Shown: positions 15,613 to 23,301, counted from the stretch's first letter. The stretch: DNA of 28,769 nucleotides from DATKMS01 sp041497995 (GCA_041497995.1 JBGQHM010000037.1:1-28769), one strand, 5' to 3'. The notes: generated by a model not told the origin, from the letters alone. A program made the numbers and translations.

Positions 15613-18135
15613 CTAGTTTGCTCGCTGCTGAGTCGCCATCAGAAACGCCGGCAGCGCCCAGTTGGCGTGATCGCAGTCTTTCCCGTTGCGGCCTTCGGTC
15701 ACGCTCAGCGTGATCACCGTCGCGTCGCGTAGCTCGACGGTGATCGGTTGCGGTGCGCTCGTGTTGTCGATGATGCCGCTGCGGAAGAGCGGCTCGTCGT
15801 GTTGGTCGCGGACCTCGAAGACCACATCCGCGGCGTCACAATCATGCACCTCATCCGAGAGGCCGATGATGGCCTGGAAGCGGGTGGCGCCGGGCGGGAC
15901 CGGGTATGTCATCCGGCACCAGGCGTGCACGCCGATGCCGTGTGCGTACGTCACGCCGGCCAGCACCAGGGGCGTGCCTGCCCAGGTGCGGTCGATCTTG
16001 GGTGGTGCGAAGCCGAACGTGACCTCTGTCGGCGTCAGCCCGGTCAGCGAGATCTGTGGGCCCGTTGCGAGCGGGATCGGTGTTGGTGTTGGTGGAACAA
16101 CAATCGTTGCGAGGGGAGCGAGTGCGTTGTCCGGCACGCCCGTGGCGGTCGCCCCCGCGTCTAGCCGCAGCAGGCTGTACCGTACTCCTCCTCCACGCTG
16201 GGCGACACGCACTCCCTGTGCTTGGAGCGCGGCAGCGACCCTGCTGAAGCGCTCAGCCGGTGCGAGGATGACGGTGGCGTCGTCGATCACCGGCCGCAAT
16301 CTTCGCGCGCTCACCTCGGTGAGCGCTTTGCGATCCTGGGCGTCACGCACCGTAGGCTCATCGAGCACCTTGCCGGCTTGCGTGCGGTCGCGGCGCGTCC
16401 GCTCGAACATCGCGAGCTCCAACCAGCCCATGTCCCGATGGTCGAGCGGCCCGCCCACGGCGACGCGTCCCCGCACGGTCTCCGTCTCGGCGGTGATCAT
16501 CTCAACGACAGTGTTGTGGCGCGGGTCACGGTGCAACAGATGCACATCGTTGTACAGGACGGTGAGTGCCAGCACGGCTGCCAAAAAGTGCTGTATGTCG
16601 ATCGGCACTTGCGCGTGTGCCAACACCCGCGCCGCCTCCCACACGCCGAGCGCACCCCACAGCGATAGGGGAATCACGAACAGCATGAGGCGGTGCGTGT
16701 CGACCCGGTTGGTGAGTAGCAGCGGTACGCTCGCCGCACCCACCCAGACCAGCAGGCAGGTGTGCGGCCACGCCCGCAGCCGCAACAGCGAATGCGTGAA
16801 CCCCCAGACGATGAACAAGACGAGGGGGGCGTAGTACAGCTGTGGCAACTCGCCGAAGCGCGCGACGTCGGTGAGCGGCGCGCTCTCAATGCGTGGGCGC
16901 ATCAAGTCCATGTATTGCGGCAGCGTTGTTTCGACGATCCGGTACAGCAGCTCGATCTTGTCGGCCGCGGTGATAGTCTCCTTGGTTACCGGCCGGCCGA
17001 GCAAGTCTTTGTCAAAGAGCTCTGGGATCGCCTCGGGGTTCTCGATGAAGTCGAAGTACTGCTCGCCGCGCGCCATGAGGAACGTGTGCTCGGTACCGAA
17101 CGCGTGTTGCATGCGCCACACGCCGGCGGCCGCCAATACGATCACCGCGAAGCCCACTGCCTGTTGCCACGGCAGGCGCCGCCACCGCCAGGTCAGCACG
17201 ACGGTGACGAAACCGAGCAGCATCAGTACGACGAGGCGTGCCGGTGAATACTGCAAGGTTGCCACGTACAGCGCCGCGGCGCACGCCGCTCCGGTCCACC
17301 ACGCCGGCCGCTCGCTGTCGAGGAACCGCCAGGTGCACCACACCGCGAGCAGCACCGCCAGCATCGTGCCAGCCGGCGAGCTGCCGTAGCGACCATAGAA
17401 GAGGACGCAGCTGTTCAGCCCCAAAGCTGCCGCCGCTGCCGCGCCGGCGACATGGCCGAAGTAGCGGCGGGCCAGCACATACATCAACGCTACGCTCAGG
17501 AGGGTGGCGACGACCGCCGCCACCCGCAGGCTCCATGACGAGAAGCCGATCACGTGAAACAGCGCGTACGTCGGCGCGCCGTAGAACAAGCTCGTGTGGC
17601 CGGCGCTCAGCAACCCTTCGTCCCAAAGAAAACACTGCGCCGCGTACGCGAACACGCTCTGTCCGCGGTTGTACGCGTCCGCGAAGCCTCCGATGTTTGG
17701 GTAGCCAGCCACCACAGGTGCCTCCCAGGTGAGGAGAGAGCCCGCGTATGTGCCGAGGTGGTAGAACAGCATGACGGCGACCGTGACCAGTGTCGCCGCC
17801 ACATAGCGGTACGCCATACGCACGGAGCCGACGTCGAGTGCTCTCGGATCCACACGTTCGCGAGACGCCAATGCCACTTCGATCAAGAGCGCCGCCGCCG
17901 CCGCGATGACGGCGGTGCGGGTCCACGTGCTCACGCCTGTGTCGGAGAGAGTCGAGCACGCGATCGTACCCGCCCAGATGAACACGATGCTGGGGAGACG
18001 CCGGACGAATGCCCGCCCGCAACGCGCCAGGCCAACCAGCAGGGTGAACGTGGCGGCCAGGAAGAGCACGCCGGCGGTTACCAGATAGGGCGGAACGTTG
18101 ACCCCCAAGTGCCCCAGTTCCGCAACGGACGACAT
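15613..18135 (-). CDS. GT-C-type multi-pass membrane protein with C-terminal NPCBM domain
   Basis: The 840-residue protein starts with about 550 residues of hydrophobic helices separated by short loops, including the block GGFADAYNRGQSVFAYA and TSLFYGAPTYALFHVIGF. This resembles polyprenyl-phosphate-sugar-dependent GT-C transferases (PMT/ArnT type), which add sugars on the outer face of the cytoplasmic membrane. Residues from about 692 to the end form an NPCBM domain: GTPLVLAGVTYAHGIGVHAW, then VVFEVRDQHDE and DCDHANWALPAF. NPCBM modules bind glycans, so a carbohydrate-recognition arm outside the membrane is plausible. The substrate is unknown. It is divergent from the GT2-methyltransferase fusion (182 bases apart) and ends 21 bases from the rRNA methyltransferase. 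No good ribosome site is seen. Confidence 0.8.
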   Translation of the reverse strand: MSSVAELGHLGVNVPPYLVTAGVLFLAATFTLLVGLARCGRAFVRRLPSIVFIWAGTIACSTLSDTGVSTWTRTAVIAAAAALLIEVALASRERVDPRALDVGSVRMAYRYVAATLVTVAVMLFYHLGTYAGSLLTWEAPVVAGYPNIGGFADAYNRGQSVFAYAAQCFLWDEGLLSAGHTSLFYGAPTYALFHVIGFSSWSLRVAAVVATLLSVALMYVLARRYFGHVAGAAAAAALGLNSCVLFYGRYGSSPAGTMLAVLLAVWCTWRFLDSERPAWWTGAACAAALYVATLQYSPARLVVLMLLGFVTVVLTWRWRRLPWQQAVGFAVIVLAAAGVWRMQHAFGTEHTFLMARGEQYFDFIENPEAIPELFDKDLLGRPVTKETITAADKIELLYRIVETTLPQYMDLMRPRIESAPLTDVARFGELPQLYYAPLVLFIVWGFTHSLLRLRAWPHTCLLVWVGAASVPLLLTNRVDTHRLMLFVIPLSLWGALGVWEAARVLAHAQVPIDIQHFLAAVLALTVLYNDVHLLHRDPRHNTVVEMITAETETVRGRVAVGGPLDHRDMGWLELAMFERTRRDRTQAGKVLDEPTVRDAQDRKALTEVSARRLRPVIDDATVILAPAERFSRVAAALQAQGVRVAQRGGGVRYSLLRLDAGATATGVPDNALAPLATIVVPPTPTPIPLATGPQISLTGLTPTEVTFGFAPPKIDRTWAGTPLVLAGVTYAHGIGVHAWCRMTYPVPPGATRFQAIIGLSDEVHDCDAADVVFEVRDQHDEPLFRSGIIDNTSAPQPITVELRDATVITLSVTEGRNGKDCDHANWALPAFLMATQQRAN

Positions 18136-18317
18136 GCCCGCACAACCTATCGTTGCTTACCCCCCAGGCTCAAGACGGGCGCGGCCGACCGAGGCGGCGG
18201 CCGTAGCTTGCTCCAAGGACGCCTTCCAGGCTAAAGGCGGCCCTCAATGCGTGCACCGGATCAGCGTCCGACAGTTTTTCCTTCCGATCGCCGACGGCCG
18301 GTGTCAGACTGAGTGTG

Positions 18318-19649
18318 ATGACGATGTCGCAGGTTGATCTGAGTGTGCTGATCCCCGTGCTCAACGAGCGCGACAACGTTGTCGCGCTGTTGCCGCGCTT
18401 GCACCGCGTCCTCGATCAACTCGGATGCACGCGGGAGGTGCTGGTGGTCGACGGCGGTTCACGCGACGGCACCGCGGAGGCCGCCACGGGTCTCGGGGCG
18501 CGGGTCCTGGTGCAGCAGTCTCCCGGCTACGGTGGCGCCTTGCGCGAAGGCTTCGCGACGGCCGTCGGCGCGTACGTGTTGACGCTGGACGCGGATCTGT
18601 CGCACGACCCGGACTTCATCATCAAGATGTGGCGCGCGCGTGACAGCGCCGACGTGGTCATCGCCTCGCGCTACGTGAAAGGCGGCGTGGCGTACATGCC
18701 GTTCAACCGCAAGCTCCTGAGCCGTGTCCTCAACCGTTTCTTCGCGCTGGGCCTCGGGCTGCCGGTGCGCGATATGTCGAGCGGGTTTCGCCTCTACCGT
18801 GCCGAGGTCCTCGCTGGTCTGGGCCTCGAAGGGCGGAACTTCGACATCCTCGAAGAAGTGCTGGTGAAGGCATACGCAGCAGGCTGGAGCGTCGTCGAGA
18901 TCCCCTTCACCTACTATCCGCGCGATGCGGGATCGTCGCACGCCCGCGTCGTGGCTTTCGGGCTCGACCTGCTACGCGCCTTCGCGCGTCTCTGGGGGTT
19001 GCGCAGCTCCATCGAGTCGGCCGACTACGACGAGCGTGCCTTCTACAGCCGGATTCCGCTCCAGCGCTATTGGCAGCGAGAGCGGCACCGCATCATCACG
19101 GCTATGGCGCGCGGAGCGGGCCGCACCTTGGATGTCGGCTGCGGGTCGAGTGTGATCCTGCAGAGTCTGAACTATGCCGTCGGCATCGACATCCTGCCCA
19201 ACAAACTGCGCTACATGCGGCAGTACGGGATCCCGCTGGTGCGTGGGTCGATTACCGCGCTACCGATTGGCGACGCCAGCTTTGATTGCGTGGTGTGCTC
19301 CCAAGTGATCGAGCACCTGCCGGCGGACCCCGCGATCTTCGACGAGCTGACGCGTGTCCTGCGACCGGGTGGCCTGCTGATCCTGGGTACGCCCGACTAT
19401 GCCACCATCGGCTGGCGCACGATCGAACCGCTCTACGGGCTGGCTGCTCCCGGTGGCTATAAGGACGAGCACATCACGCACTACACGCTCGCCAGCCTCA
19501 CGGAGCTGGCAGCGCGTTACGGGCTGGAGACTCTTCGGCACGACTACGTCTGTCGCAGTGAGCTGATCATGGCGATGCGGAAGAAGGATCAAACCGCGGA
19601 GCTTTCGCACCGGCCAGAGGCCGGTGCCACCCTCCCAAGAGAATTCTGA
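18318..19649 (+). CDS. Fusion of GT2 glycosyltransferase and SAM methyltransferase
   Basis: Residues about 8-230 are a dolichol-phosphate-mannose-synthase-like GT2 domain: LSVLIPVLNERDNV, VVDGGSRDGT, Asp91-Ala-Asp93 in TLDADLSHDPDF, and GRNFDILEEVLVKA. From about 240 a class I methyltransferase follows: motif I LDVGCGSSVI (271-280), then FDCVVCSQVIEHLP and VLRPGGLLILGTPDY. Together they could glycosylate a lipid carrier and methylate a sugar or lipid. The neighbouring divergent GT-C protein would be a natural user of a polyprenyl-phosphate sugar made by the GT2 half; this is inference. Starts at GTG 18315, ATG 18318 and ATG 18324 are equivalent. The last 13 residues (HRPEAGATLPREF) come from the palindrome at 19606-19698. 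Confidence 0.85.
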   Translation: MTMSQVDLSVLIPVLNERDNVVALLPRLHRVLDQLGCTREVLVVDGGSRDGTAEAATGLGARVLVQQSPGYGGALREGFATAVGAYVLTLDADLSHDPDFIIKMWRARDSADVVIASRYVKGGVAYMPFNRKLLSRVLNRFFALGLGLPVRDMSSGFRLYRAEVLAGLGLEGRNFDILEEVLVKAYAAGWSVVEIPFTYYPRDAGSSHARVVAFGLDLLRAFARLWGLRSSIESADYDERAFYSRIPLQRYWQRERHRIITAMARGAGRTLDVGCGSSVILQSLNYAVGIDILPNKLRYMRQYGIPLVRGSITALPIGDASFDCVVCSQVIEHLPADPAIFDELTRVLRPGGLLILGTPDYATIGWRTIEPLYGLAAPGGYKDEHITHYTLASLTELAARYGLETLRHDYVCRSELIMAMRKKDQTAELSHRPEAGATLPREF

Positions 19650-19698
19650 GAAGGCTGCGTGTGGCAGGCGATGGTGGCGCCGGCCTCTGGCCGGTGCG
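19606..19698. repeat. Second copy of the CACCGGCC nested palindrome
   Basis: Left arm 19606-19631 and right arm 19672-19698 are reverse complements with one mismatch. Each arm is palindromic (GCACCGGCC-AGA-GGCCGGTGC on the left). The left arm and the preceding TTT match the copy at 11045-11123. The left arm is translated as the tail of the GT2-methyltransferase, and the stop codon lies in the loop. Confidence 0.92.
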
Positions 19699-19773
19699 TC
19701 AGCGCAGCAATCCGTAAGGTCGTTGCGATACCACCGGTACCGGTATAAGCCCTCCAAGGATGGGGACGACCAA

Positions 19774-20769
19774 ATGAGAACGCGCGAGCTGCTCAATCTT
19801 CGCAACACCGGTCACCAAGGGATCAACGCACTCTTTGCCAAGGCGCATTCGGCGGACTGGGACATCGAGCGCGATGTCGACTGGACACTGCCGGTCGCGT
19901 CGGATGATCCGTTGGTCGATCATGCCTGGGGTGCGTTTGCGCAGACGCCGACGTTCCAGGCGTTGCCCGAGGCGGTGAAGACGCACGTCACGCGGCGCGG
20001 ACTCGGACGCATCCTCAACATCCTCCAGGTCGGAGAAAGCGTGGCGCAGGACGTGTGCGCCAAGATCGCGCTGCGTGTGCGTGAGGAGGACTACCGCAAC
20101 CACGCCGTGGCGCAGGCGATGGACGAGGCGCGCCATCACCTGGCCTACCGCCGCTTCATCGAGAAGATGGACGAGGAGACCGAGGACATCGACTTCGGTA
20201 CCGAGATGATGTTCGATACGCTGCTGGCCTCCGATGATCCGCTCGTGCTGATCGCCACCGAGCAGTTCTTTCTCGAAAGCCTGGCGATGGGTATCTTCGA
20301 AGGCATCCAACGGCATGCGCGGCACCCACTGCTGCGCGAGATCATCACGCTGGTGACGCGCGACGAAAGCCGCCACATGGGCTTCGGCATCTTGTACGTG
20401 GCCGAGTGGATGCGGCAGCATACGCTCGACGAGCAGATCGCCTTCTCGCGCCGCTGGCTCGGTCAGATCTTGGGCGTGGTCATGGACCAACCCGGGCCGC
20501 TCATGCTCAGCCGGATCGTGCAGCGCATGCGTGAAGCCGGTGTCGACAACGCTGACCAACTCGGTGCGCAGATGCTGCGTGAGCAGCAGAGCGTCAACGC
20601 CGCAGAGGCGACGGAGGCCATCACTGGGCGCCGCGTGCCGCATCTGTTGAAGAGCGCGCGCCGGGCCGGGTTGCTCAAACCGGAAATCATTGAGGCCCTC
20701 GGGATAGCAACCCACCCGCTGATCGTCGGAGCGCTCCGGCATTCAACCGACACCGACGCGGCGGCGTGA
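19774..20769 (+). CDS. Ferritin-like diiron protein, probable oxygenase or oxidase
   Basis: The 331-residue, mostly helical protein carries two E-x-x-H pairs, Glu118-x-x-His121 (MDEARHHLAY) and Glu198-x-x-His201 (RDESRHMGFG). Additional glutamates lie in GESVAQ (Glu88) and ATEQFFLES (Glu163, Glu169). This is the ligand set of ferritin-like four-helix diiron enzymes such as R2-like oxidases and AurF-type N-oxygenases. It is longer than ferritins, so iron storage is unlikely. I cannot name a substrate. The frame is open to 19624, but that part is repeat-derived; AAGGATGGGG ahead of ATG 19774 fixes the start. The neighbours are glycosyltransferase and VOC genes, which give no pathway clue. Confidence 0.75.
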   Translation: MRTRELLNLRNTGHQGINALFAKAHSADWDIERDVDWTLPVASDDPLVDHAWGAFAQTPTFQALPEAVKTHVTRRGLGRILNILQVGESVAQDVCAKIALRVREEDYRNHAVAQAMDEARHHLAYRRFIEKMDEETEDIDFGTEMMFDTLLASDDPLVLIATEQFFLESLAMGIFEGIQRHARHPLLREIITLVTRDESRHMGFGILYVAEWMRQHTLDEQIAFSRRWLGQILGVVMDQPGPLMLSRIVQRMREAGVDNADQLGAQMLREQQSVNAAEATEAITGRRVPHLLKSARRAGLLKPEIIEALGIATHPLIVGALRHSTDTDAAA

Positions 20770-20781
20770 GCTGCGCTCGGC

Positions 20782-21405
20782 TTACGCCAGTTCTACGCGA
20801 CCCCGTGGCGTCTCAAGTGTGGCTATGAGCATTGCAGCCGGGCCGCGTGACAACGGCAGCTCGGCTTTGACGGCATTGAGCAGCGGACGGATGAAGCCCG
20901 GCTCCGGATGCTCGGCACGGAGCTCCGTCAGGACGCACCCCGTCGCGACGCTGTTGGCCGGATGTGGTGTCGTGCCCCAGTCGATGAGGAACGGCACCAG
21001 CCCGTCGCCTTGCAACCTCGGCGTGAGTGTTAGTCGCCAGGTGAGGCGGACACCGTCAGGCCGTGTCCGACTCATCGAGAAGACGACGCCAGGATCGTAG
21101 GCGGCGGCGCGCGCGGCGGCGACGCACACCGCGATGTCCGGTGCCTTGGTTGCCCACGTTAGCAGCCGCGGCGCGGTCAGTGTGTCGAGGCCGAACGGAC
21201 GTGGCATGGCCGGCGGTGGTTGCATGGGGTCAGGGGCGATGATTTCCAAGTACGTATCATGCCCCAGCGCTAGCAGGGCATTGTGCGTTCCCAGTCCGAC
21301 GTGCCGGCCGCCTGGTGTGGCTTGGACACCGGTGCGGGCGGCGAACTCGTCGACCGCGCTCGCCAGGTTTGGCACGCCGTATACCAGATGATCCAGCCCG
21401 TTCAT
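20782..21405 (-). CDS. VOC / glyoxalase-like domain protein
   Basis: The 207-residue protein opens MNGLDHLVYGVPNLASAVDE and continues TPGGRHVGLGTHNALLALG and TYLEIIAPDP. This is the pattern of glyoxalase-like proteins of the vicinal-oxygen-chelate superfamily (the Glyoxalase_3-type group), usually metal-dependent but of unknown substrate. His6 and Glu in YLEII are likely metal-site residues. The frame is open far upstream, but the ATG at 21405 overlaps the dedA stop codon (ATGA), which supports translational coupling. The upstream 143 residues of the same frame are arginine-rich shadow sequence of dedA. It converges on the diiron protein gene with 12 bases between stop codons. Confidence 0.85.
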   Translation of the reverse strand: MNGLDHLVYGVPNLASAVDEFAARTGVQATPGGRHVGLGTHNALLALGHDTYLEIIAPDPMQPPPAMPRPFGLDTLTAPRLLTWATKAPDIAVCVAAARAAAYDPGVVFSMSRTRPDGVRLTWRLTLTPRLQGDGLVPFLIDWGTTPHPANSVATGCVLTELRAEHPEPGFIRPLLNAVKAELPLSRGPAAMLIATLETPRGRVELA

Positions 21406-21971
21406 GGTCTGGGTCCTGGCTGTGCCAGTGAACGCCGCAACAGCCGTCTGACCACGACGGCGACCGCCGTGGCGGCGATGAGTGCGACCAGCAGCCACAT
21501 CTCGACGCGCTTGACGTCGCCGACTAGCATCGCGGCGCTGCCGCTGAAGGCGTAACCGAGACTGGCAAGTGCACTTGCCCAGATGGCGCAGCCGACCAGG
21601 TCGAGGAACGCGAAGCGTCCAAACGGCAGCCGGCGGATGCCCCAGTACAGCATGCTCACGACGCGCGTGCCGAAAATGAACCGGGCGATGACAATCTCGC
21701 CGGCACCCAGGCGTCCGACGAGACTCTCGATGCGCGATCCCACCAGCTGATAGGTCTTGGTTTGCTGCGCTTGCGTGGAGTGCCTGCGGCCGACGGCGTA
21801 GCAAACCCAGTCGGCAACCACGGCGCCGAGCCAACCCGCCGCCAGCGCTGCAGGGAAGTGCAGCAGCTGCAGGTGCACGGCGACGCCGCTCAGGATCACA
21901 ACGATATCGCCTTCGAGGGCCGCGCCCACAAAAACAGCCAGCAGCCCGTACTGAGTGATGAGCGCTTCCAT
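21402..21971 (-). CDS. DedA-family membrane protein
   Basis: The 189-residue inner-membrane protein has hydrophobic segments at about 8-33, 40-60, 124-150 and 157-175. The family signatures are acidic residues in the first segment (Glu20, Asp22 in ALEGDIVVILSG) and the conserved arginine block ARFIFGTRVVSMLYWG (about 96-111) of the SNARE-associated/DedA fold. Relatives are undecaprenyl-phosphate or phospholipid flippases and proton-coupled transporters. It overlaps the VOC gene by four bases. The Met at 21971 is a plausible start but has no clear ribosome site. Confidence 0.88.
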   Translation of the reverse strand: MEALITQYGLLAVFVGAALEGDIVVILSGVAVHLQLLHFPAALAAGWLGAVVADWVCYAVGRRHSTQAQQTKTYQLVGSRIESLVGRLGAGEIVIARFIFGTRVVSMLYWGIRRLPFGRFAFLDLVGCAIWASALASLGYAFSGSAAMLVGDVKRVEMWLLVALIAATAVAVVVRRLLRRSLAQPGPRP

Positions 21972-22136
21972 CGTCGGCAGCCTATTGGAAGCGCACGCTG
22001 CCGAAAAGAGGGCGACACCCGACGCCGCGCTAACGAACGGCCGCGTATTGTGTCTAGCGAGGATGGGGAATGAGGGTTGATCAGGAGCGCCAGCATCTTA
22101 CCGGCGCACTTGGTGGTCACACCCACCGGGCGAGTT

Positions 22137-22163
22137 GCCGGTGCCCCGATCGTCGGGGCCGGC
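22137..22163. terminator. Candidate hairpin downstream of the small minus-strand gene
   Basis: GCCCCGA (22143-22149) pairs perfectly with TCGGGGC (22153-22159) around TCG. The flanking GCCGG and CCGGC extend the stem with one bulge. It lies about 17 bases past the stop of the 54-residue ORF on the minus strand. No T run follows, so termination is only possible; it may be another palindromic repeat. Confidence 0.4.
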
Positions 22164-22179
22164 GCGCAAGGCGGGTCGG

Positions 22180-22344
22180 TTACACTGTGGCGAAGCGGGC
22201 GCGAGCGAACGTCCCACGCAGCACAACTCGTCGCGTATTCACCATGTGCATGATGACCGCGATAACCTCTGCATCTGTGCGGCAGGTGTCCTGGACGGTT
22301 TCGACTAGTTGTAGCAATGTGACCCTACGCTGCTTCCTTTTCAT
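22180..22344 (-). CDS. Small conserved-looking protein, 54 residues, function unknown
   Basis: On the minus strand, a perfect AGGAGG (22355-22350) is five bases before ATG at 22344, and the frame runs to TAA at 22182-22180. The product begins MKRKQRRVTLLQLVETVQD and ends RGTFARARFATV. It is basic, with one predicted amphipathic helix (about 8-20) and a hydrophobic helix (about 26-36, AEVIAVIMHMV). It has no signal peptide or recognisable domain. Two operator-like palindromes lie upstream (22359-22372, 22501-22513) and a hairpin lies downstream. G+C at third positions is lower than in neighbouring genes. The ribosome site is the best in the window, so I consider a real gene likely; the role is unknown. 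Confidence 0.6.
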   Translation of the reverse strand: MKRKQRRVTLLQLVETVQDTCRTDAEVIAVIMHMVNTRRVVLRGTFARARFATV

Positions 22345-22358
22345 TGTTGCCTCCTGTG

Positions 22359-22372
22359 TGAGTGCTCACTCG
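22359..22372. promoter_or_regulatory. Operator-like palindrome upstream of the small gene
   Basis: TGAGTG-CT-CACTCG has five perfectly paired bases on each side of a two-base centre, with one mismatch at the ends. It lies directly before the AGGAGG of the minus-strand small gene. TGAGTG-N2-CACTCA-like sites are often bound by TetR- or GntR-type regulators. Confidence 0.4.
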
Positions 22373-22500
22373 CTCTGTCCTGCGTGATAACACAGCATGC
22401 CCCGTGCCAGACCAGGTGCGAAGAGTCGGCGCCGGTGCACCCAGGCGGTCTGGCGGTGCTGCCGGGCATCCGGGGTGCGCTGGCGTCGTCACGTAACCCA

Positions 22501-22513
22501 GGAGTGACACTCC
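22501..22513. promoter_or_regulatory. GGAGTG-A-CACTCC palindrome
   Basis: A perfect six-base inverted repeat with a single central A, located midway between the small gene and tetR. Its half-site resembles the TGAGTG element at 22359. Either gene could be controlled from it. Confidence 0.35.
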
Positions 22514-22587
22514 CGTGGCGGATTCGGTGAGCCACACGAGCGCAGATCGTGCAACGCCGCTGCCGTTCCGACATCTGTGCGCCCGCA

Positions 22588-22614
22588 TTGACACACCAGT
22601 GGCTCCTCTCTAAT
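22588..22614 (+). promoter_or_regulatory. Candidate promoter of the tetR-efflux operon
   Basis: A perfect TTGACA (22588-22593) is followed by TCTAAT (22609-22614), five of six consensus bases, with a 15-base spacer; a 17-base spacer would place the -10 at TAATTG. Transcription would begin near 22621, inside the palindrome at 22619-22632. Confidence 0.6.
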
Positions 22615-22618
22615 TGTG

Positions 22619-22632
22619 ACTGACTGGTCAGT
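22619..22632. promoter_or_regulatory. Probable TetR operator
   Basis: ACTGAC-TG-GTCAGT is a perfect inverted repeat around two bases. It overlaps the predicted transcription start of tetR and lies seven bases before its ATG. Many TetR-family repressors of efflux operons bind TGAC-N-GTCA-type sites in this position, so autorepression of the whole operon is the simplest reading. Confidence 0.65.
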
Positions 22633-22638
22633 TTCGGA

Positions 22639-23301
22639 ATGTCAATACCGGTTTGCTTTCCCACTGTCGCTACCCCACGGCGCGGCCGACCGCCGATGGC
22701 GGGCCTACGCCAGAACATCTTGCAGGCTGCGGAGGCCATCTTCACGCAGCACGACTACCACGAGGTGCTGATGGAGGATGTCGCGCAAGCCTGCGGCGTC
22801 GGCAAAGGCACACTCTATCGCTATTTCCCGAGCAAGCACGAGCTCTACTTGGCGGTGATGTTCGAGGGCATCGAGGGGCTGCGTGATGAGTTGCAGGCTG
22901 CGGTCGATCGGCAGGCGGCACCGGCCCAAAAGATTGAGTGCCTAGTGCGCTGCATCCTTCAGCACTTCTGGGACCGGCGTTTCTTTTTTGCGCTGATCCA
23001 CCGCAACGAGCACAAGCCCGACGACCCTGACGGCCGCGAATGGTTGCGCCGACGCGCCGAGATCGCCGCGCTTGTCGAGCACACCCTCGAAGAGGCGATG
23101 ACTGCGGGCTATGTCCGGCGCACGGACCCGCGTATCGCAGCGGAAATGTTGCTCGGCATGCTGCGCGGGGTAAACCGCTACCGCACGCGGCAAGATACCT
23201 TGGATGATCTGGTTGCGGCGGTCGTTGATGTGTTCCTCTGCGGGATGGCAACGGCGGCAGGCCGTCGCGTCGCAGGGGCCGGACGGAAGGCATGCCCATG
23301 A
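22639..23301 (+). CDS. TetR/AcrR-family transcriptional regulator
   Basis: The 220-residue protein has RRGRPP at 14-19, then the helix-turn-helix VLMEDVAQACGVGKGTLYRYFPSKHELYLAV (about 43-73), the classic TetR signature. The C-terminal helical domain would bind the efflux substrate. ATG 22639 keeps the arginine-rich arm seen in relatives; Met20 (22696) is an alternative. There is no strong ribosome site, consistent with a very short leader. It is the first gene of tetR-tolC-MFP-RND, overlapping the next gene by four bases (ATGA). A perfect palindrome lies just upstream, so it probably represses its own operon. Confidence 0.92.
   Translation: MSIPVCFPTVATPRRGRPPMAGLRQNILQAAEAIFTQHDYHEVLMEDVAQACGVGKGTLYRYFPSKHELYLAVMFEGIEGLRDELQAAVDRQAAPAQKIECLVRCILQHFWDRRFFFALIHRNEHKPDDPDGREWLRRRAEIAALVEHTLEEAMTAGYVRRTDPRIAAEMLLGMLRGVNRYRTRQDTLDDLVAAVVDVFLCGMATAAGRRVAGAGRKACP

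Noticed and set aside
18136..18317. Regulatory or RNA element between the divergent glycan genes
   Set aside because: No clear promoter pair, operator palindrome or stable structure could be supported by eye in these 182 bases.
21406..21834. N-terminal extension of the VOC protein by 143 residues
   Set aside because: The extension is arginine-rich, lies inside dedA on the same strand in another frame, and the ATGA overlap marks the true start at 21405.
22325..22594. 89-codon minus-strand frame upstream of the small gene
   Set aside because: It overlaps the small gene's start and ribosome site in another frame and covers the operator-like palindromes; no ribosome site or recognisable sequence.
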